Source: Roseomonas sp. 18066
Lineage (GTDB): Bacteria > Pseudomonadota > Alphaproteobacteria > Acetobacterales > Acetobacteraceae
DNA: 57,898 nt
NCBI RefSeq assembly: GCF_902706185.1
Contig: NZ_CACSJM010000015.1
Location: 1 to 57,898, forward strand
Reading direction: 5' to 3'
Position numbers and translations under genes: made by a program. Each line of letters begins with the position of its first letter. Positions within the stretch are counted from its first letter, which is position 1. The notes under the pieces were generated by a model. That model did no database searches. It had not been told where the DNA came from and was given only the letters and a program-made list of their open reading frames with translations. Below are positions 48,481-57,695 of the stretch, one piece after another.

Positions 48481-49853
48481 CGCTCGGCTTCCTCCAGCGC
48501 GGTGGCCCAGGCGCGCTCCAGCCCGAAATAGGCCAGCCGGTCATGGAAGGCCGAGCGCGCGCGGCTGACCTTGTAATGGCCGGTGATTCGGCCGTCATGC
48601 GCCTCGCCGCCGAACTCGAACTGGAAGATGTCGTTCAGGATGAAGACCTCGCCCTCCAGCCCGCAGATCTCGGTGATCTGCGTCACGCGGCGGATGCCGT
48701 CGCGATGCCGCTCGGCCTGGATGACGATGTTCAGCGCGCTCGACATCTGCATGCGGATGGCGCGGGGGGCGAGGCCCAGATTGCCCATCTGCACCATGTT
48801 CTCGGTCCGCGTCAGCGCGTCGCGGGTGTTGTTGGCATGGATGGTCGACATGCTGCCGTCATGGCCGGTGTTCATCGCCTGCAGCATGTCGAAGGCCTCC
48901 GGCCCGCGGACCTCGCCGATGATGATGCGGTCGGGGCGCATGCGCAGCGCGTTGCGCACCAGGTCGCGCTGCGTCACCTCGCCGCGCCCCTCCAGCGAGG
49001 CCGGCCGCGTCTCGAGGCGCACCACATGCGGCTGCTGCAATTGCAGCTCGGCGGCATCCTCCACGGTGATGACGCGCTCGCCATGGCCGATCAGCCGGCT
49101 CATGGCGTTGAGCAGCGTGGTCTTGCCCGAGCCGGTGCCGCCCGAGATCAGCACGTTCAGCCGGCAGCGCGCCGCGATCTCCAGGATGCGCGCCGCCCCG
49201 GCCGGCATCGAGCCGAGCTCCACCAGTTTCGCGAAGTCGATGGCCCGCCTGGAGAATTTCCGGATCGACAGGCAGGGCCCATCCAGCGCGAGCGGTGGAA
49301 AGACGATGTTGACGCGGCTGCCATCGGGCAGGCGGGCATCGACCATCGGGCTGCTCTCGTCGATGCGGCGGCCGATGCCGGCGGCGATGCGCTGGGCGAT
49401 GCCGGCGATATGCTGGTTGTCGCGGAACTGCACCGGCGCCAGGGTCAGCTGCCCGCGCCGCTCGACGAAGACGCGGTGCGGGCCATTGACCATGATGTCG
49501 GCGATGCTGTCATCGTCCAGCAGCGGCTGCAGCGGGCCGAGCCCCAGCATGTCGTCGACCAGCTCCAGCGCCAGCTGGTGCTGCTCCCGCGCATTGAGCT
49601 GCATGCGCCGCTCATTGGCGATCTCGGTCAGCATGCGCTCGATCTCGGGGATCAGCTTCTCGGGGCTGCTGCCGGCGATCTGCGAAGGGTCGATCCGCGT
49701 CATGCAGAGCTGCCGCAGCTCCAGCAGGGGACCGGCCAGCGGCGGCGGCATGGCGATCGGCGCGGGGGGCGGCGCCGGCGCGCGGGCGGCGACGGCGGGG
49801 TCCGGGCTGGACAGCGCCTCGTTCGGGCGGCGGCCGAAGCTGGCGGGCTTCAT
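48477..49853 (-). CDS. cpaF: CpaF/TadA secretion ATPase
   Basis: 458 residues from the ATG at 49853, which overlaps the cpaE stop. Pro/Ala-rich N-terminal 45 residues, then a helical domain, then the type II/IV secretion ATPase core: Walker A GGTGSGKTTLLN (about 235-246), Asp box VITVEDAAELQL, Walker B RIIIGEVRGPEA and the His box HDGSMSTIHANN. It hydrolyses ATP to drive Flp pilus extension (and retraction in some systems). Confidence 0.95.
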   Translation of the reverse strand: MKPASFGRRPNEALSSPDPAVAARAPAPPPAPIAMPPPLAGPLLELRQLCMTRIDPSQIAGSSPEKLIPEIERMLTEIANERRMQLNAREQHQLALELVDDMLGLGPLQPLLDDDSIADIMVNGPHRVFVERRGQLTLAPVQFRDNQHIAGIAQRIAAGIGRRIDESSPMVDARLPDGSRVNIVFPPLALDGPCLSIRKFSRRAIDFAKLVELGSMPAGAARILEIAARCRLNVLISGGTGSGKTTLLNAMSRLIGHGERVITVEDAAELQLQQPHVVRLETRPASLEGRGEVTQRDLVRNALRMRPDRIIIGEVRGPEAFDMLQAMNTGHDGSMSTIHANNTRDALTRTENMVQMGNLGLAPRAIRMQMSSALNIVIQAERHRDGIRRVTQITEICGLEGEVFILNDIFQFEFGGEAHDGRITGHYKVSRARSAFHDRLAYFGLERAWATALEEAER

Positions 49854-51160
49854 GGCGGGCTCCGCGCCGGCTCGGCGGCCGGCCCGCCGCCCGCCCCGGC
49901 GGCGCGCAGGGCGGCGGCGCTGGCCTCGCCGATCGGCAGGGCGCGGCCCCGCCGGCGGCCGAGCCAGCCCAGCCAGCCGCGCCGGGCGCGCGCCAGGCGC
50001 TGCACCGAGCCGGTCTCCTGCGCCAGCTCGGCGATGGCCTGGCGCAGCGGGCCGCAGCGCTGCAGCGCCGGCAGCCCCTCGGCCTCGGCCGAGGCGAGCG
50101 GGCGCGGCAGATGCGGGATGACGATGTCGGGCACCTGCTGCAGCACCTCCTCCACCTGCTGGCGGGCAAGGCCCCCCTGGCGATCGGCCTTGTTCAGCAC
50201 CAGCACCGGGCGGCGCGCCTGGGCGGGGCTGGCCGGCCAGGCGTTCAGCCGCAGCGTCTCGCGCAGCGCCGGCAGCGAGGGGTCGAGCACGATCACCCGC
50301 TGGTTCGCCATCTCGAACAGGTCGCGGAACAGCGGCTGCGGCTGGAAGGGCAGGTCGATGACGATGAAGTTGTAGCGCCGCTGCAGCAGCGCCAGCAGCC
50401 GCGCCGCAGCACCCGGGGCCGCCGGCGCCGCCTGCTGCAGCCCTTCCTCCGCCGCCAGCAGGCCGAGCCGTGGCCCCACCGGCTGCACCGCGCGCTCGAC
50501 ATAGAGCTCGTCCAGCCGCTCGGGGCTCTGCAGCGCCTCGCGCAGCGCCGGGCTGTGCTTGCCGCCCAGCAGCAGGGCGGCGGCGCCGCAATGCAGGTCG
50601 GTGTCGAGCAGCAGGCTGTGCCGCCGTTCCAGCTGCCCCAGATGCCAGGCCAGGTTGACGGCGACGGTGCTGGCGCCGCTGCCGCCGCGCGCGCCGGTGA
50701 CGGTGATGACGCGGCCGCCGCGGATGCCGCCCTCGGCCACCGGGCTGAGCCCGCCCAGCGCGGTCGCGAAAAGCCGCGCCACGATCTCCGGCACCAGCGG
50801 CTTGAACAGGTATTCGTGCACGCCGAGGCCGCGGGTCAGGCGGCGGTAGAAATCCATGTCCTCGCGCTCGCCGACCACCAGCACGCGGACATCGGGCTCC
50901 AGCACATGCGCCAGGTCCTCGAGGCCCGCCAGCGGCTGCGCCTCGCCGCTGACATCGACCAGCAGCAGCTGCGGCGTCGGCTCCTGCCGCATGGCGGCGA
51001 TGGCGTCCTGCAGGCTGCCGCGGCGGATGTCGACGCCGCCGGGCAGCGCCTCGGCGAAGCCCTCGCGCAGCGCCGCCTCGGTCGCGGCGTCGCGGGCGAA
51101 GCCGATCAGCGGCTTGCGGGCGCCGCCTTCCTCGCTGCCCTCGCGGCGTTCGACGGCCAT
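49850..51160 (-). CDS. cpaE: CpaE/TadZ-like localisation ATPase, degenerate Walker A
   Basis: 436 residues from the ATG at 51160 (TGATG overlap with the upstream lipoprotein). N-terminal receiver-like domain (about 18-135), then a ParA/MinD-like domain. The Walker A loop is GARGGSGAST (156-165), with Ala where the P-loop Lys normally stands. LLLDTDLHCG and FIVIDLPF follow as further ParA-like strands. TadZ/CpaE proteins place the pilus machine at the pole. The basic, Ala-rich C terminus (RRRGRAL and beyond) is probably disordered. Confidence 0.9.
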   Translation of the reverse strand: MAVERREGSEEGGARKPLIGFARDAATEAALREGFAEALPGGVDIRRGSLQDAIAAMRQEPTPQLLLVDVSGEAQPLAGLEDLAHVLEPDVRVLVVGEREDMDFYRRLTRGLGVHEYLFKPLVPEIVARLFATALGGLSPVAEGGIRGGRVITVTGARGGSGASTVAVNLAWHLGQLERRHSLLLDTDLHCGAAALLLGGKHSPALREALQSPERLDELYVERAVQPVGPRLGLLAAEEGLQQAAPAAPGAAARLLALLQRRYNFIVIDLPFQPQPLFRDLFEMANQRVIVLDPSLPALRETLRLNAWPASPAQARRPVLVLNKADRQGGLARQQVEEVLQQVPDIVIPHLPRPLASAEAEGLPALQRCGPLRQAIAELAQETGSVQRLARARRGWLGWLGRRRGRALPIGEASAAALRAAGAGGGPAAEPARSPP

Positions 51161-51423
51161 CAGTTGCTGGCTCCGTTGCGGCCCATGGTGACCTCCAGCA
51201 GTGGCCGCGGCTTGCCCTCGCGCAGCCGCTCGATGGCGGCGCCGGCGATGGCGCCGTCGGTGCCGCGCCCGGCCTCGCCCCAGGCGCGATGCGCCGGATC
51301 GGCCAGCATCTGCTGCAGATTGGCCTCGTTCACCTGGCCGGGCCGCCAGGTGCCGGGCCGGTCATAGGGATCCATCGCGCCGCAGCCCGCGAGGGACAGC
51401 AACAGCAGCGTGGTGCTCCGCAT
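51160..51423 (-). CDS. Small lipoprotein at the CpaD position
   Basis: 87 residues from the ATG at 51423, after an AGGAGG ribosome site. Lipobox LSLAGC (Cys16). The remaining sequence DPYDRPGTWRPGQVNEANLQ resembles the start of CpaD-type Flp pilus lipoproteins, which are usually over 200 residues. It sits where cpaD stands between the secretin and cpaE genes. It may be a reduced CpaD, or a separate small secretin-associated lipoprotein. It is intact as an ORF, with no frameshift seen. Confidence 0.8.
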   Translation of the reverse strand: MRSTTLLLLSLAGCGAMDPYDRPGTWRPGQVNEANLQQMLADPAHRAWGEAGRGTDGAIAGAAIERLREGKPRPLLEVTMGRNGASN

Positions 51424-51433
51424 CGCCGCCTCC

Positions 51434-52840
51434 TCAGCGCAGGATGAAGCCGGCATCGCCGGGCGGCGGCGGCAAGGGCGGCGCGTCGCGCCGGGCGAAT
51501 TGGCGGAACAGCAGGATGCGCTCGGCATCGTCGGCCGGGGCCTGGCCGGCGGCCGGGCTGCGCAGCGCGGCCGGGTCGCTCACCGGACGCACCAGATAGG
51601 GGGTGACGGCGATCACCAGCTCGGTCTCGCTGCGCTGGAAGCGGTCGGAGCGGAACAGCGCGCCCAGCACCGGCACCTCCCCCATCCAGGGCACGGCGCG
51701 GCCGGTGGTGCGCTGGCTGTCCTGCATCAGCCCGGCGATGGCGAAGCTCTGCCCGCTGCCGAGCTCGATGGTGGTCTCGGCGCGGCGCACGGTCAGCGCC
51801 GGGATCTGCAGGCTGGAATTGTCGGCCGACAGGCGGATGGCGCCCTGTTCCGACAGCTCGCTGACCTCGGGGCGGACGCGCAGGCTGATGCGGCCGGGCT
51901 GCATCACCGTCGGCACGAAGGCCAGGCTGATGCCGTATTGCTTGAACTCGATGCTGATCTGGTCGTAGCGGCGGCCGACCGGGATCGGGAACTCGCCGCC
52001 GACCAGGAAGCTGGCGGTCTCGCCGGACAGCGCGGTCAGGTTGGGCTCGGCCAGGACATTGATCAGCCGGTCCTGTGCGAGCGCGTCGATGATGCCGTTC
52101 AGATTGACCGCGCCGGTATAGCCGGCGCTGTAGCGGCCGGGCAGGTTGGTCGGGTCGGCCAGGGAATTGTTGGTCAGGGCGCTGATGGCGAAGCGGCCGA
52201 TCGAGCCCATCGCCTGCCAGTCCAGGCCGAATTGCCGCGTCACCTCGCGCGAGACCTCGGCCACCCGCACCCGCAGATTGACCTGGGCCGGGCCCTCGAC
52301 GCTCAGGCGGTTGTCCAGGCTCTGCCCGGCGGCCAGGAAGCCGCGCACCAGCGAGGCCGCCTGCTCGGCCTCGGCCGGCTGCGCCACGCTGCCGGTCAGC
52401 GCCAGCCCGCCCGGCCGCGCCTCGACCCGCAGCGCGCGGCCGGGCAGCAGCCGGGCCAGCGAGGCCTGCGCCTCCTCCGCGCCGAAGCTGCCGGGGCGGA
52501 CCATCACCTGGTACTGCGCCAGCGGCTGGCCGGCGGCGTCCATGGCGGCGATGGTGGTGCGGCCGGGCGCCACGCCGAAGACGAACAGGCTGGTGGGGCT
52601 GGCCGGCCGCACCTCGGCGACCTTGGGGTCGGCGGCGAAGAGGCTGGCGGCGGGGGCGGGCAGGGTGACGACGCGGCCGGCCCCGGCCTCCAGCAGCAGG
52701 GCGCCGGGCTGGGACGGCACCGCCACCTCCTGCGGGCGGGGGGGCGGCCCGCGCTGGGCCTCCGCGGCACCGGGCAGCAGCAGAAGCAGCGCCAACATCG
52801 GCAGGGCCGGATTTTCCAGCAAGGCGGGCAGGGGGCGCAT
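51434..52840 (-). CDS. cpaC: CpaC/RcpA secretin
   Basis: 468 residues from the ATG at 52840, overlapping the cpaB stop as TGATG. Signal peptide ending AEA near 28. N-terminal pilus formation domain (about 40-110) and a BON/N1-like region, then the secretin domain: VAEVSREVTRQFGLDW, ALAQDRLINVLAEPNLTAL (secretin hallmark), VPVLGALFRSDRFQ with ELVIAVTPYLVRP near the end. Forms the outer-membrane pore for the Flp pilus. Confidence 0.95.
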   Translation of the reverse strand: MRPLPALLENPALPMLALLLLLPGAAEAQRGPPPRPQEVAVPSQPGALLLEAGAGRVVTLPAPAASLFAADPKVAEVRPASPTSLFVFGVAPGRTTIAAMDAAGQPLAQYQVMVRPGSFGAEEAQASLARLLPGRALRVEARPGGLALTGSVAQPAEAEQAASLVRGFLAAGQSLDNRLSVEGPAQVNLRVRVAEVSREVTRQFGLDWQAMGSIGRFAISALTNNSLADPTNLPGRYSAGYTGAVNLNGIIDALAQDRLINVLAEPNLTALSGETASFLVGGEFPIPVGRRYDQISIEFKQYGISLAFVPTVMQPGRISLRVRPEVSELSEQGAIRLSADNSSLQIPALTVRRAETTIELGSGQSFAIAGLMQDSQRTTGRAVPWMGEVPVLGALFRSDRFQRSETELVIAVTPYLVRPVSDPAALRSPAAGQAPADDAERILLFRQFARRDAPPLPPPPGDAGFILR

Positions 52841-53715
52841 CAGAAACGGATCTCCTCGGTTTTGGCGGGACCCTGGAACAGCCGCAATATGGTCCCGGTC
52901 TGGTTTCCAGGGTCTTGCAGCGCCGCCGAGACATCGCCGCTCCAGGTCAGCGGCCGGCGGGGCAGGATGCCGGGCAGCGCCGTGGGCTCCGGCAGGGCGG
53001 CGCGCACGGTCAGCGCCAGCCGGCCCAGCCGGTTGGCCACCGCGACGCGCTCGGCCTGGGCGGGCGTCACCTCCAGCGTCACGGTGCGGTTGCCGCGGTC
53101 GATGCCCGAGGCGTTGTCCAGATTGACCGCGCCCTGCACCAGCCGCTGGTCGATGGCGACGACGCGCAGATCGGCCAGCACCGTCTCGCCGGCGACGCGG
53201 CGGGTGGCGGGCAGGCTCTGCGCGTCCAGCGACTGCGACAGCAGCAGGTCGACGCGGTCGCCCGGCCAGATCAGCCCGGCGGTGCCGGTCACCGCGTCGA
53301 CGCCGATGCTGACCGCGCGCATCCCCGGCGCCAGCACCGCCGCCAGGAAGCCGCGATCGCCGGGGCGGATGACATCCTCGCCGGCGCGCAGCGGCTGCCC
53401 GGCCTCGATCGAATGGCGCAGCATGGCGCCGACCAGCTCGGTTCGCTCGGCCGGCGTGTCGGGGCGGGCGCCGGCGGGGATGCTGCCGGGCGGCAGCTCC
53501 AGCCGCGACAGGTCGTCGGGGCCCAGCAGATTGCCGGCGCGCAGCGGCCGGGAGGCTGCGATGACGGCGGCCATGGCCGGCGGCGGCGGGGCGGCGGGGC
53601 CTTCGGCGACCGGCGGCGGGCCAGGGGGCTCCGGCATCAGGGCCAGCCAGGCCAGGCCGCCGATGCAGGCCACGACCAAAGCGACGACCAGGCCGAGCAG
53701 GGCGCGCAGCATCAT
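52840..53715 (-). CDS. cpaB: CpaB/RcpC pilus assembly protein
   Basis: 291 residues from the ATG at 53715 (ATG at 53712 is equally possible; both overlap the cpaA stop). N-terminal membrane helix (about 4-24), Pro-rich linker, then a SAF/CpaB domain with ASRPLRAGNLLGPDDL (beta-clip) and the RcpC domain VDAVTGTAGLIWPGDRVDL. Periplasmic, interacts with the secretin. Confidence 0.92.
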   Translation of the reverse strand: MMLRALLGLVVALVVACIGGLAWLALMPEPPGPPPVAEGPAAPPPPAMAAVIAASRPLRAGNLLGPDDLSRLELPPGSIPAGARPDTPAERTELVGAMLRHSIEAGQPLRAGEDVIRPGDRGFLAAVLAPGMRAVSIGVDAVTGTAGLIWPGDRVDLLLSQSLDAQSLPATRRVAGETVLADLRVVAIDQRLVQGAVNLDNASGIDRGNRTVTLEVTPAQAERVAVANRLGRLALTVRAALPEPTALPGILPRRPLTWSGDVSAALQDPGNQTGTILRLFQGPAKTEEIRF

Positions 53716-54218
53716 GGCAGCATCCCGTTGGGGTCCAGCAGGGGCAGCAGCGCCCCGGCGGCGATGGCGACCGCATAGGGCAGCGGCCCGCCGCGGCGCA
53801 GGCGCCGGCATTCGGCGCGCCACAGCCGGGCGCTCAGGGTGGTGGGCGGCCGCGCCGGCAGCGCCAGCCGCCGCCGCGCCAGCAGATAGGGCAGCGCCAG
53901 CAGCCCGCCGGCCACGGCGATGGCCAGCAGCAGGTCAGGCAGGGCCTCCGGCGCCGCCAGCGGCGCGATGGCGGGCAGCAGCTTGGCGTCGCCGCCGCCG
54001 ATCCAGCCCAGCCGCCACAGCAGCAGCGCCGGCAGCGCCAGCAGGGCCACCAGCGCCAGGGCCTGGCCGGCCTGGCCGTCGCCCAGCCGCAGCGCCAGGC
54101 CGCAGCCCAGCAGGCCCAGGCTGGCGCTGTCCGGGATGGTGCGCAGCGCCAGGTCGTGCAGCGCCACCAGCGCCAGCAGCAGCACCGCCATGACGGTCAG
54201 CGGCCCGCTCATGCCCAT
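53712..54218 (-). CDS. cpaA: CpaA/TadV prepilin peptidase
   Basis: 168 residues, ATG after GGAGAAGG. Mostly hydrophobic helices. Aspartic peptidase motifs: ALHDLALRTIPD in the first part (catalytic Asp22) and GGGDAKLL (GxGD, second catalytic Asp about 76). It processes the Flp pilin and pseudopilins, and lacks the methylase domain of PilD, as expected. Only 30 bases separate it from flp. Confidence 0.92.
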   Translation of the reverse strand: MGMSGPLTVMAVLLLALVALHDLALRTIPDSASLGLLGCGLALRLGDGQAGQALALVALLALPALLLWRLGWIGGGDAKLLPAIAPLAAPEALPDLLLAIAVAGGLLALPYLLARRRLALPARPPTTLSARLWRAECRRLRRGGPLPYAVAIAAGALLPLLDPNGMLP

Positions 54219-54248
54219 GATCCTTCTCCCCGCCGCCGGCGGGTGGCG

Positions 54249-54452
54249 TCAGGACCCGCCGATGGCGGTGGCGACGTCGTTGAACTTGGCGGCGATGTTG
54301 GTGCCCAGCAGCCGCACGCTGACGATGATGGCCACTGCGATCAGGGCCGCGATCAGCCCGTATTCCAGCGCGGTGACGCCGCGGCGGTCCTGGCGCAGGC
54401 GCTGCATCACCGGGCCCAGGCGGCGGGGGGACAGGCTGGATGGAAGACGCAT
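54249..54452 (-). CDS. flp: Flp/Fap-type pilin
   Basis: 67 residues from the ATG at 54452, with AGGAG before it; ATG at 54407 would give a shorter leader. The prepilin cleavage site is RRG|VTALEYGLIAALIAV, cut after Gly25, with Glu at +5 and Tyr at +6 as in Flp pilins; a single hydrophobic helix and a short polar tail follow. It heads the leftward operon and is the only copy in the window. Confidence 0.95.
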   Translation of the reverse strand: MRLPSSLSPRRLGPVMQRLRQDRRGVTALEYGLIAALIAVAIIVSVRLLGTNIAAKFNDVATAIGGS

Positions 54453-54552
54453 GGGTCTCGGCTCCTCGCGAAACGGATGAAGCGCGGCCAAGGCGACAGC
54501 GCGCCGGCAGCTTCGGCCAAAAGGATGGATTTTTCGCAAAACCAGGGGCGTT

Positions 54553-55176
54553 TCACGGTCGGAAGACCCGTGGCAGGCCGGGCGGCGGCCGCAGCCAGAG
54601 CACCGCTGCCGCCTGGCCCGGATGCTGCGCCACCAGCAGCGGGCGTGGCGCCGCCGTGACGGGCGCGCTGCCGGCCGGCATCGAGCCGCCCAGCCAGGCG
54701 GCGACGCGGGCGCGATAGGCGGCGCCGCGCAGCGGGTCGCCGGAATGGTAGCGGGCGACGGCCTGCATCCAGTCGCCGGTCTCGGCCTGCAGCCGGCGCA
54801 GGAAGCGCGCGGCATAGGCGGCATTCAGCGCCGGGGAAAAGCCGTCTTCCGGATTGGCGAAGGCCTGCGGGTGGTGGTGCAGGTTCACCTGCAGGCAGCC
54901 GATATCGATACTGCGATGCCCGGCCGCCTGCAGCTGCCGCAGCCGGGCCACGGCATCGTCCCTGCTGTCCAGCAGGAAACCGGCGCCCCCGGCGTTCAGC
55001 GCCCAGGGCCAGGGCTCGACGCCGGTCGCGCTGCGGCGGCCGCTTTCCACCCGGCCGACGGCGCGCAGCAGGCCGGGGGGCAGGGACTCTGCCTGTTCGG
55101 CCGCCTCGATGGCGGGGCCGCAGTCTTCGGCGGCCGCCGTGGTGGCCAGGAGCAGGAAAAGGAGGAGGGCGCGCAT
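54553..55176 (-). CDS. Lytic transglycosylase (SLT fold) beside the pilus operon
   Basis: 207 residues with a signal peptide ending AAA near 16. Catalytic Glu44 in RVESGR; GCLQVNLHHHP and RYHSG are shared with the polysaccharide-locus enzyme at 17692-18570. It probably opens peptidoglycan for pilus or secretin assembly. It precedes flp by 100 bases in the same direction and may be co-transcribed. Confidence 0.9.
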   Translation of the reverse strand: MRALLLFLLLATTAAAEDCGPAIEAAEQAESLPPGLLRAVGRVESGRRSATGVEPWPWALNAGGAGFLLDSRDDAVARLRQLQAAGHRSIDIGCLQVNLHHHPQAFANPEDGFSPALNAAYAARFLRRLQAETGDWMQAVARYHSGDPLRGAAYRARVAAWLGGSMPAGSAPVTAAPRPLLVAQHPGQAAAVLWLRPPPGLPRVFRP

Positions 55177-55224
55177 GCCCTCCTCCTTGCCGCAAGGCGG
55201 GTTAAGATCCCGCCAGCGGCCGGC

Positions 55225-57660
55225 TCAGATCGGCGAGCCGGGCGGCGGCGCCAGCGTCGCCGGGTCGCGGAAGCGGGCCGGGTCGACCATGAAGATGGCG
55301 AGGGCGGCCTGGGCCGCCTCGCGCTCGGCGGCGCCCAGGGCGTCGGGCAGCGGGGGTGCGGCCTCCAGCCAGGCGGCCAGGCGGCGCAGCGTGGCGCGCA
55401 CCACGGCGCGGACGCTGGGCGACGCCTCGGCCGAGGCGCCCAGCGCCATCAGGTGGCGCAGCGCGACATGGGCGATGCGCAGCTGCACCGCGCGCGCCAG
55501 GCCGGTTTCGGCCGGGGCCTTCCAGACCTTTTCCAGCGTGGTCTCGAAGATTTCTTCGAGCGAGGGCAGGGAAGCATCGCGGTGATGATGCTCGATCAGC
55601 CGCGCCGACCGCTGCGGGTGGAACACGAAAAAGAAACCATGCGTCGCGGCGGCTTCGGCGGCGCCCAGCGGGTCGAAGGCCGGGCCGGCCTGGCCGGGCA
55701 GCAGGTCGCGGGTGGCCAGGAACTCCGGCGGGCGCGGCGGGATGGCGCGCAGGATGGCTTCCGGCAGGGTCAGCGCGGCGGGCGACAGCGCGGCCAGGAC
55801 GGCGTCCAGCGCGCGGCGCTGGTCGTCGGCCGGGACCAGCGCGGTCGGCACCTGGCCGTCGCCGCGCATGGCATAGCGCCAGTCGAGCCCGCCGATCAGC
55901 TTCACCGCCGCTTCCAGCTGGTATCGATGCAGCAGGAACAGCCAGGTCAGCCGGTCGCCGAGCTCAGCCATCGGGCGGCCCGGCTTGATGACGCGCTCGT
56001 CGAAGCGGGACAGGGCGGCGGCGCGCACCGTCATCAGCCGGGTCAGCTCGTCGGCGGCATCCGATCCGGTGTCCCAGTGATGGCCGCGGGGATGCATGCC
56101 GTTCTCGGGCAGGGCGTCCTGCTGGGCGAGGGTGTAGAGGCGCTCCTGATGCGCCGCCTTCTCCAGGATCGCGTCCAGGCCACGCTTCTCGTCTTCCGCG
56201 GACGTTCCTGGCGGGAATTCGGAATAGCCCCAGGTGATAGAAATCTCGTCCCAGCGGCCGATATCGGTGCCGTAGGCGGCGTCCAGCTGCACCTGGCCAT
56301 TCCCGTCCAGTGTCAGCAGCGGCGCCGGATAGTCGCAGACCGACATGTCTTGGCCGTGGTTGCTGGCGATGTGGTTGTGGTCGAGCCCGAGCGTGTGCGA
56401 GACCTCATGCGCCGACAGCTGCCGCAGGCGGGCCAGCATGAAGTCTTCCACGGCCTTACAGGGTGTCGCGTCGTCGTAGGGCGCCAGCAGGGATTCGGCC
56501 AGGCCGCGCAGATGGCGGTCGCGCAGGGCGGTCAGCGTCACCTCGCCTTTGATGATCTCGCCGGTGCGCGGGTCCCAGATCATGGTGCCGTAGGAAAAGC
56601 CGCGGCTGCCGCGCGGCACCCAGGTGATGGTGTTGAAGCGGATGTCGAGCGGGTCGGCATCTTCCGGCAGCAGCTCGACGCGGAAGGCGTCGATGAAGCC
56701 GGCGGCCTCGAAGGCGCGGCGCCACCAGCGGGCGCCGTCGAGCAGGGCGGAGCGGATCGGCTCCGGCGCGCCGCGGTCGACGTAATAGACCAGCGGCTGC
56801 ACCGGGCGGCTGCGCGCGGCGGTCGGGTCGGCCTTCTGCAGCCGGTGACGGATGGCGTAGTGGACGTCGAAAGGTTCTTCCAATGACCGGCCGAAGTCGT
56901 GGAAGACGACGCTGTTGAAGAAGGAGCCGCGCGGGTCGAATTCGCGCGGGCGATAGCCGGGCTCGGGCAGGGCGATGAAGCAATGGCGCAGGCGGATGCT
57001 GATGGCGCGCGGATCCGGCGCCAGGGCGGCGAGGCCTTCGCGCTGGCCATTGCCGTTCCAGAAGGGAAGCAGCTCGGCATCCGGGTTGGCGAAGGTCAGG
57101 ATCGCCTCGGCCTGGCTGTTGCGCGGGAAGGCGCGGTTGCCTTCCTCCGCCAGCGCGGACCGGCTGGCATCGAGCGTGTATCGCCCGCGCGTCGCGGCGC
57201 GCGACAGGGTGCCGGCGATGTCGCGGGCGTCGTGCAGCAGGAAAGACGTCGCATCGACCAGCAGGGTGGCGCCGGCCTCCTCCAGGATGTCGAAGCCCCA
57301 GAGGATGGAATCCGGGAAGGCCTGGCGCAGCGCGAGCTCCTGCGCCGGCTCGCCGCTGGAATTGCGCCAGGCGGTGTTCACGGCGATCAGGAACAGCCGT
57401 GGCCCGCGCCGCTCGAAGCGCACCACCTGCGGCCGGCTGAGCCCGCCGCGCTCCAGCCGCAGGTCGCCCACCCCCTGGGCCAGGCGGGTGACGTACAGGA
57501 AGTCCTCGCCGATGCGGGGCAGCTCCAGCAGCATGCGGCCGCCGGCGCCGTCCCAATGCAGGGTGACGAAGCCTTCCTGCCGGACAAGGCCGGCGGCGGA
57601 GGCGAAGGCGGGCGCGGCAGCAGCCGGCATTTCGTTCTGGGTCATATCGGGCAGGGTCAT
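55225..57660 (-). CDS. Large zinc metalloprotease (DUF5117/gluzincin-like)
   Basis: 811 residues from the ATG at 57660; ATG at 57645 is an alternative. The metal site HEVSHTLGLDH at 418-428 is an HExxHxxGxxH metzincin motif (His418, His422, His428, Glu419). The size, DPRGSFFN and IRFNTITWVPRGSRGFSYG segments fit the zinc-dependent metalloprotease family with DUF5117/DUF4953 domains. Family members usually have a signal peptide; none is seen here, which suggests a cytoplasmic enzyme or a start not yet identified. Substrate unknown. Confidence 0.85.
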   Translation of the reverse strand: MTLPDMTQNEMPAAAAPAFASAAGLVRQEGFVTLHWDGAGGRMLLELPRIGEDFLYVTRLAQGVGDLRLERGGLSRPQVVRFERRGPRLFLIAVNTAWRNSSGEPAQELALRQAFPDSILWGFDILEEAGATLLVDATSFLLHDARDIAGTLSRAATRGRYTLDASRSALAEEGNRAFPRNSQAEAILTFANPDAELLPFWNGNGQREGLAALAPDPRAISIRLRHCFIALPEPGYRPREFDPRGSFFNSVVFHDFGRSLEEPFDVHYAIRHRLQKADPTAARSRPVQPLVYYVDRGAPEPIRSALLDGARWWRRAFEAAGFIDAFRVELLPEDADPLDIRFNTITWVPRGSRGFSYGTMIWDPRTGEIIKGEVTLTALRDRHLRGLAESLLAPYDDATPCKAVEDFMLARLRQLSAHEVSHTLGLDHNHIASNHGQDMSVCDYPAPLLTLDGNGQVQLDAAYGTDIGRWDEISITWGYSEFPPGTSAEDEKRGLDAILEKAAHQERLYTLAQQDALPENGMHPRGHHWDTGSDAADELTRLMTVRAAALSRFDERVIKPGRPMAELGDRLTWLFLLHRYQLEAAVKLIGGLDWRYAMRGDGQVPTALVPADDQRRALDAVLAALSPAALTLPEAILRAIPPRPPEFLATRDLLPGQAGPAFDPLGAAEAAATHGFFFVFHPQRSARLIEHHHRDASLPSLEEIFETTLEKVWKAPAETGLARAVQLRIAHVALRHLMALGASAEASPSVRAVVRATLRRLAAWLEAAPPLPDALGAAEREAAQAALAIFMVDPARFRDPATLAPPPGSPI

Positions 57661-57695
57661 GGCGGCGCGGACTTTTCTGCCGGCGCGGCCCCGCG

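Noticed and set aside
54453..54552. Sigma-54 promoter before flp
   Set aside because: TGGCCG and a downstream TGC are present but the GG-to-GC distance does not match the required spacing.
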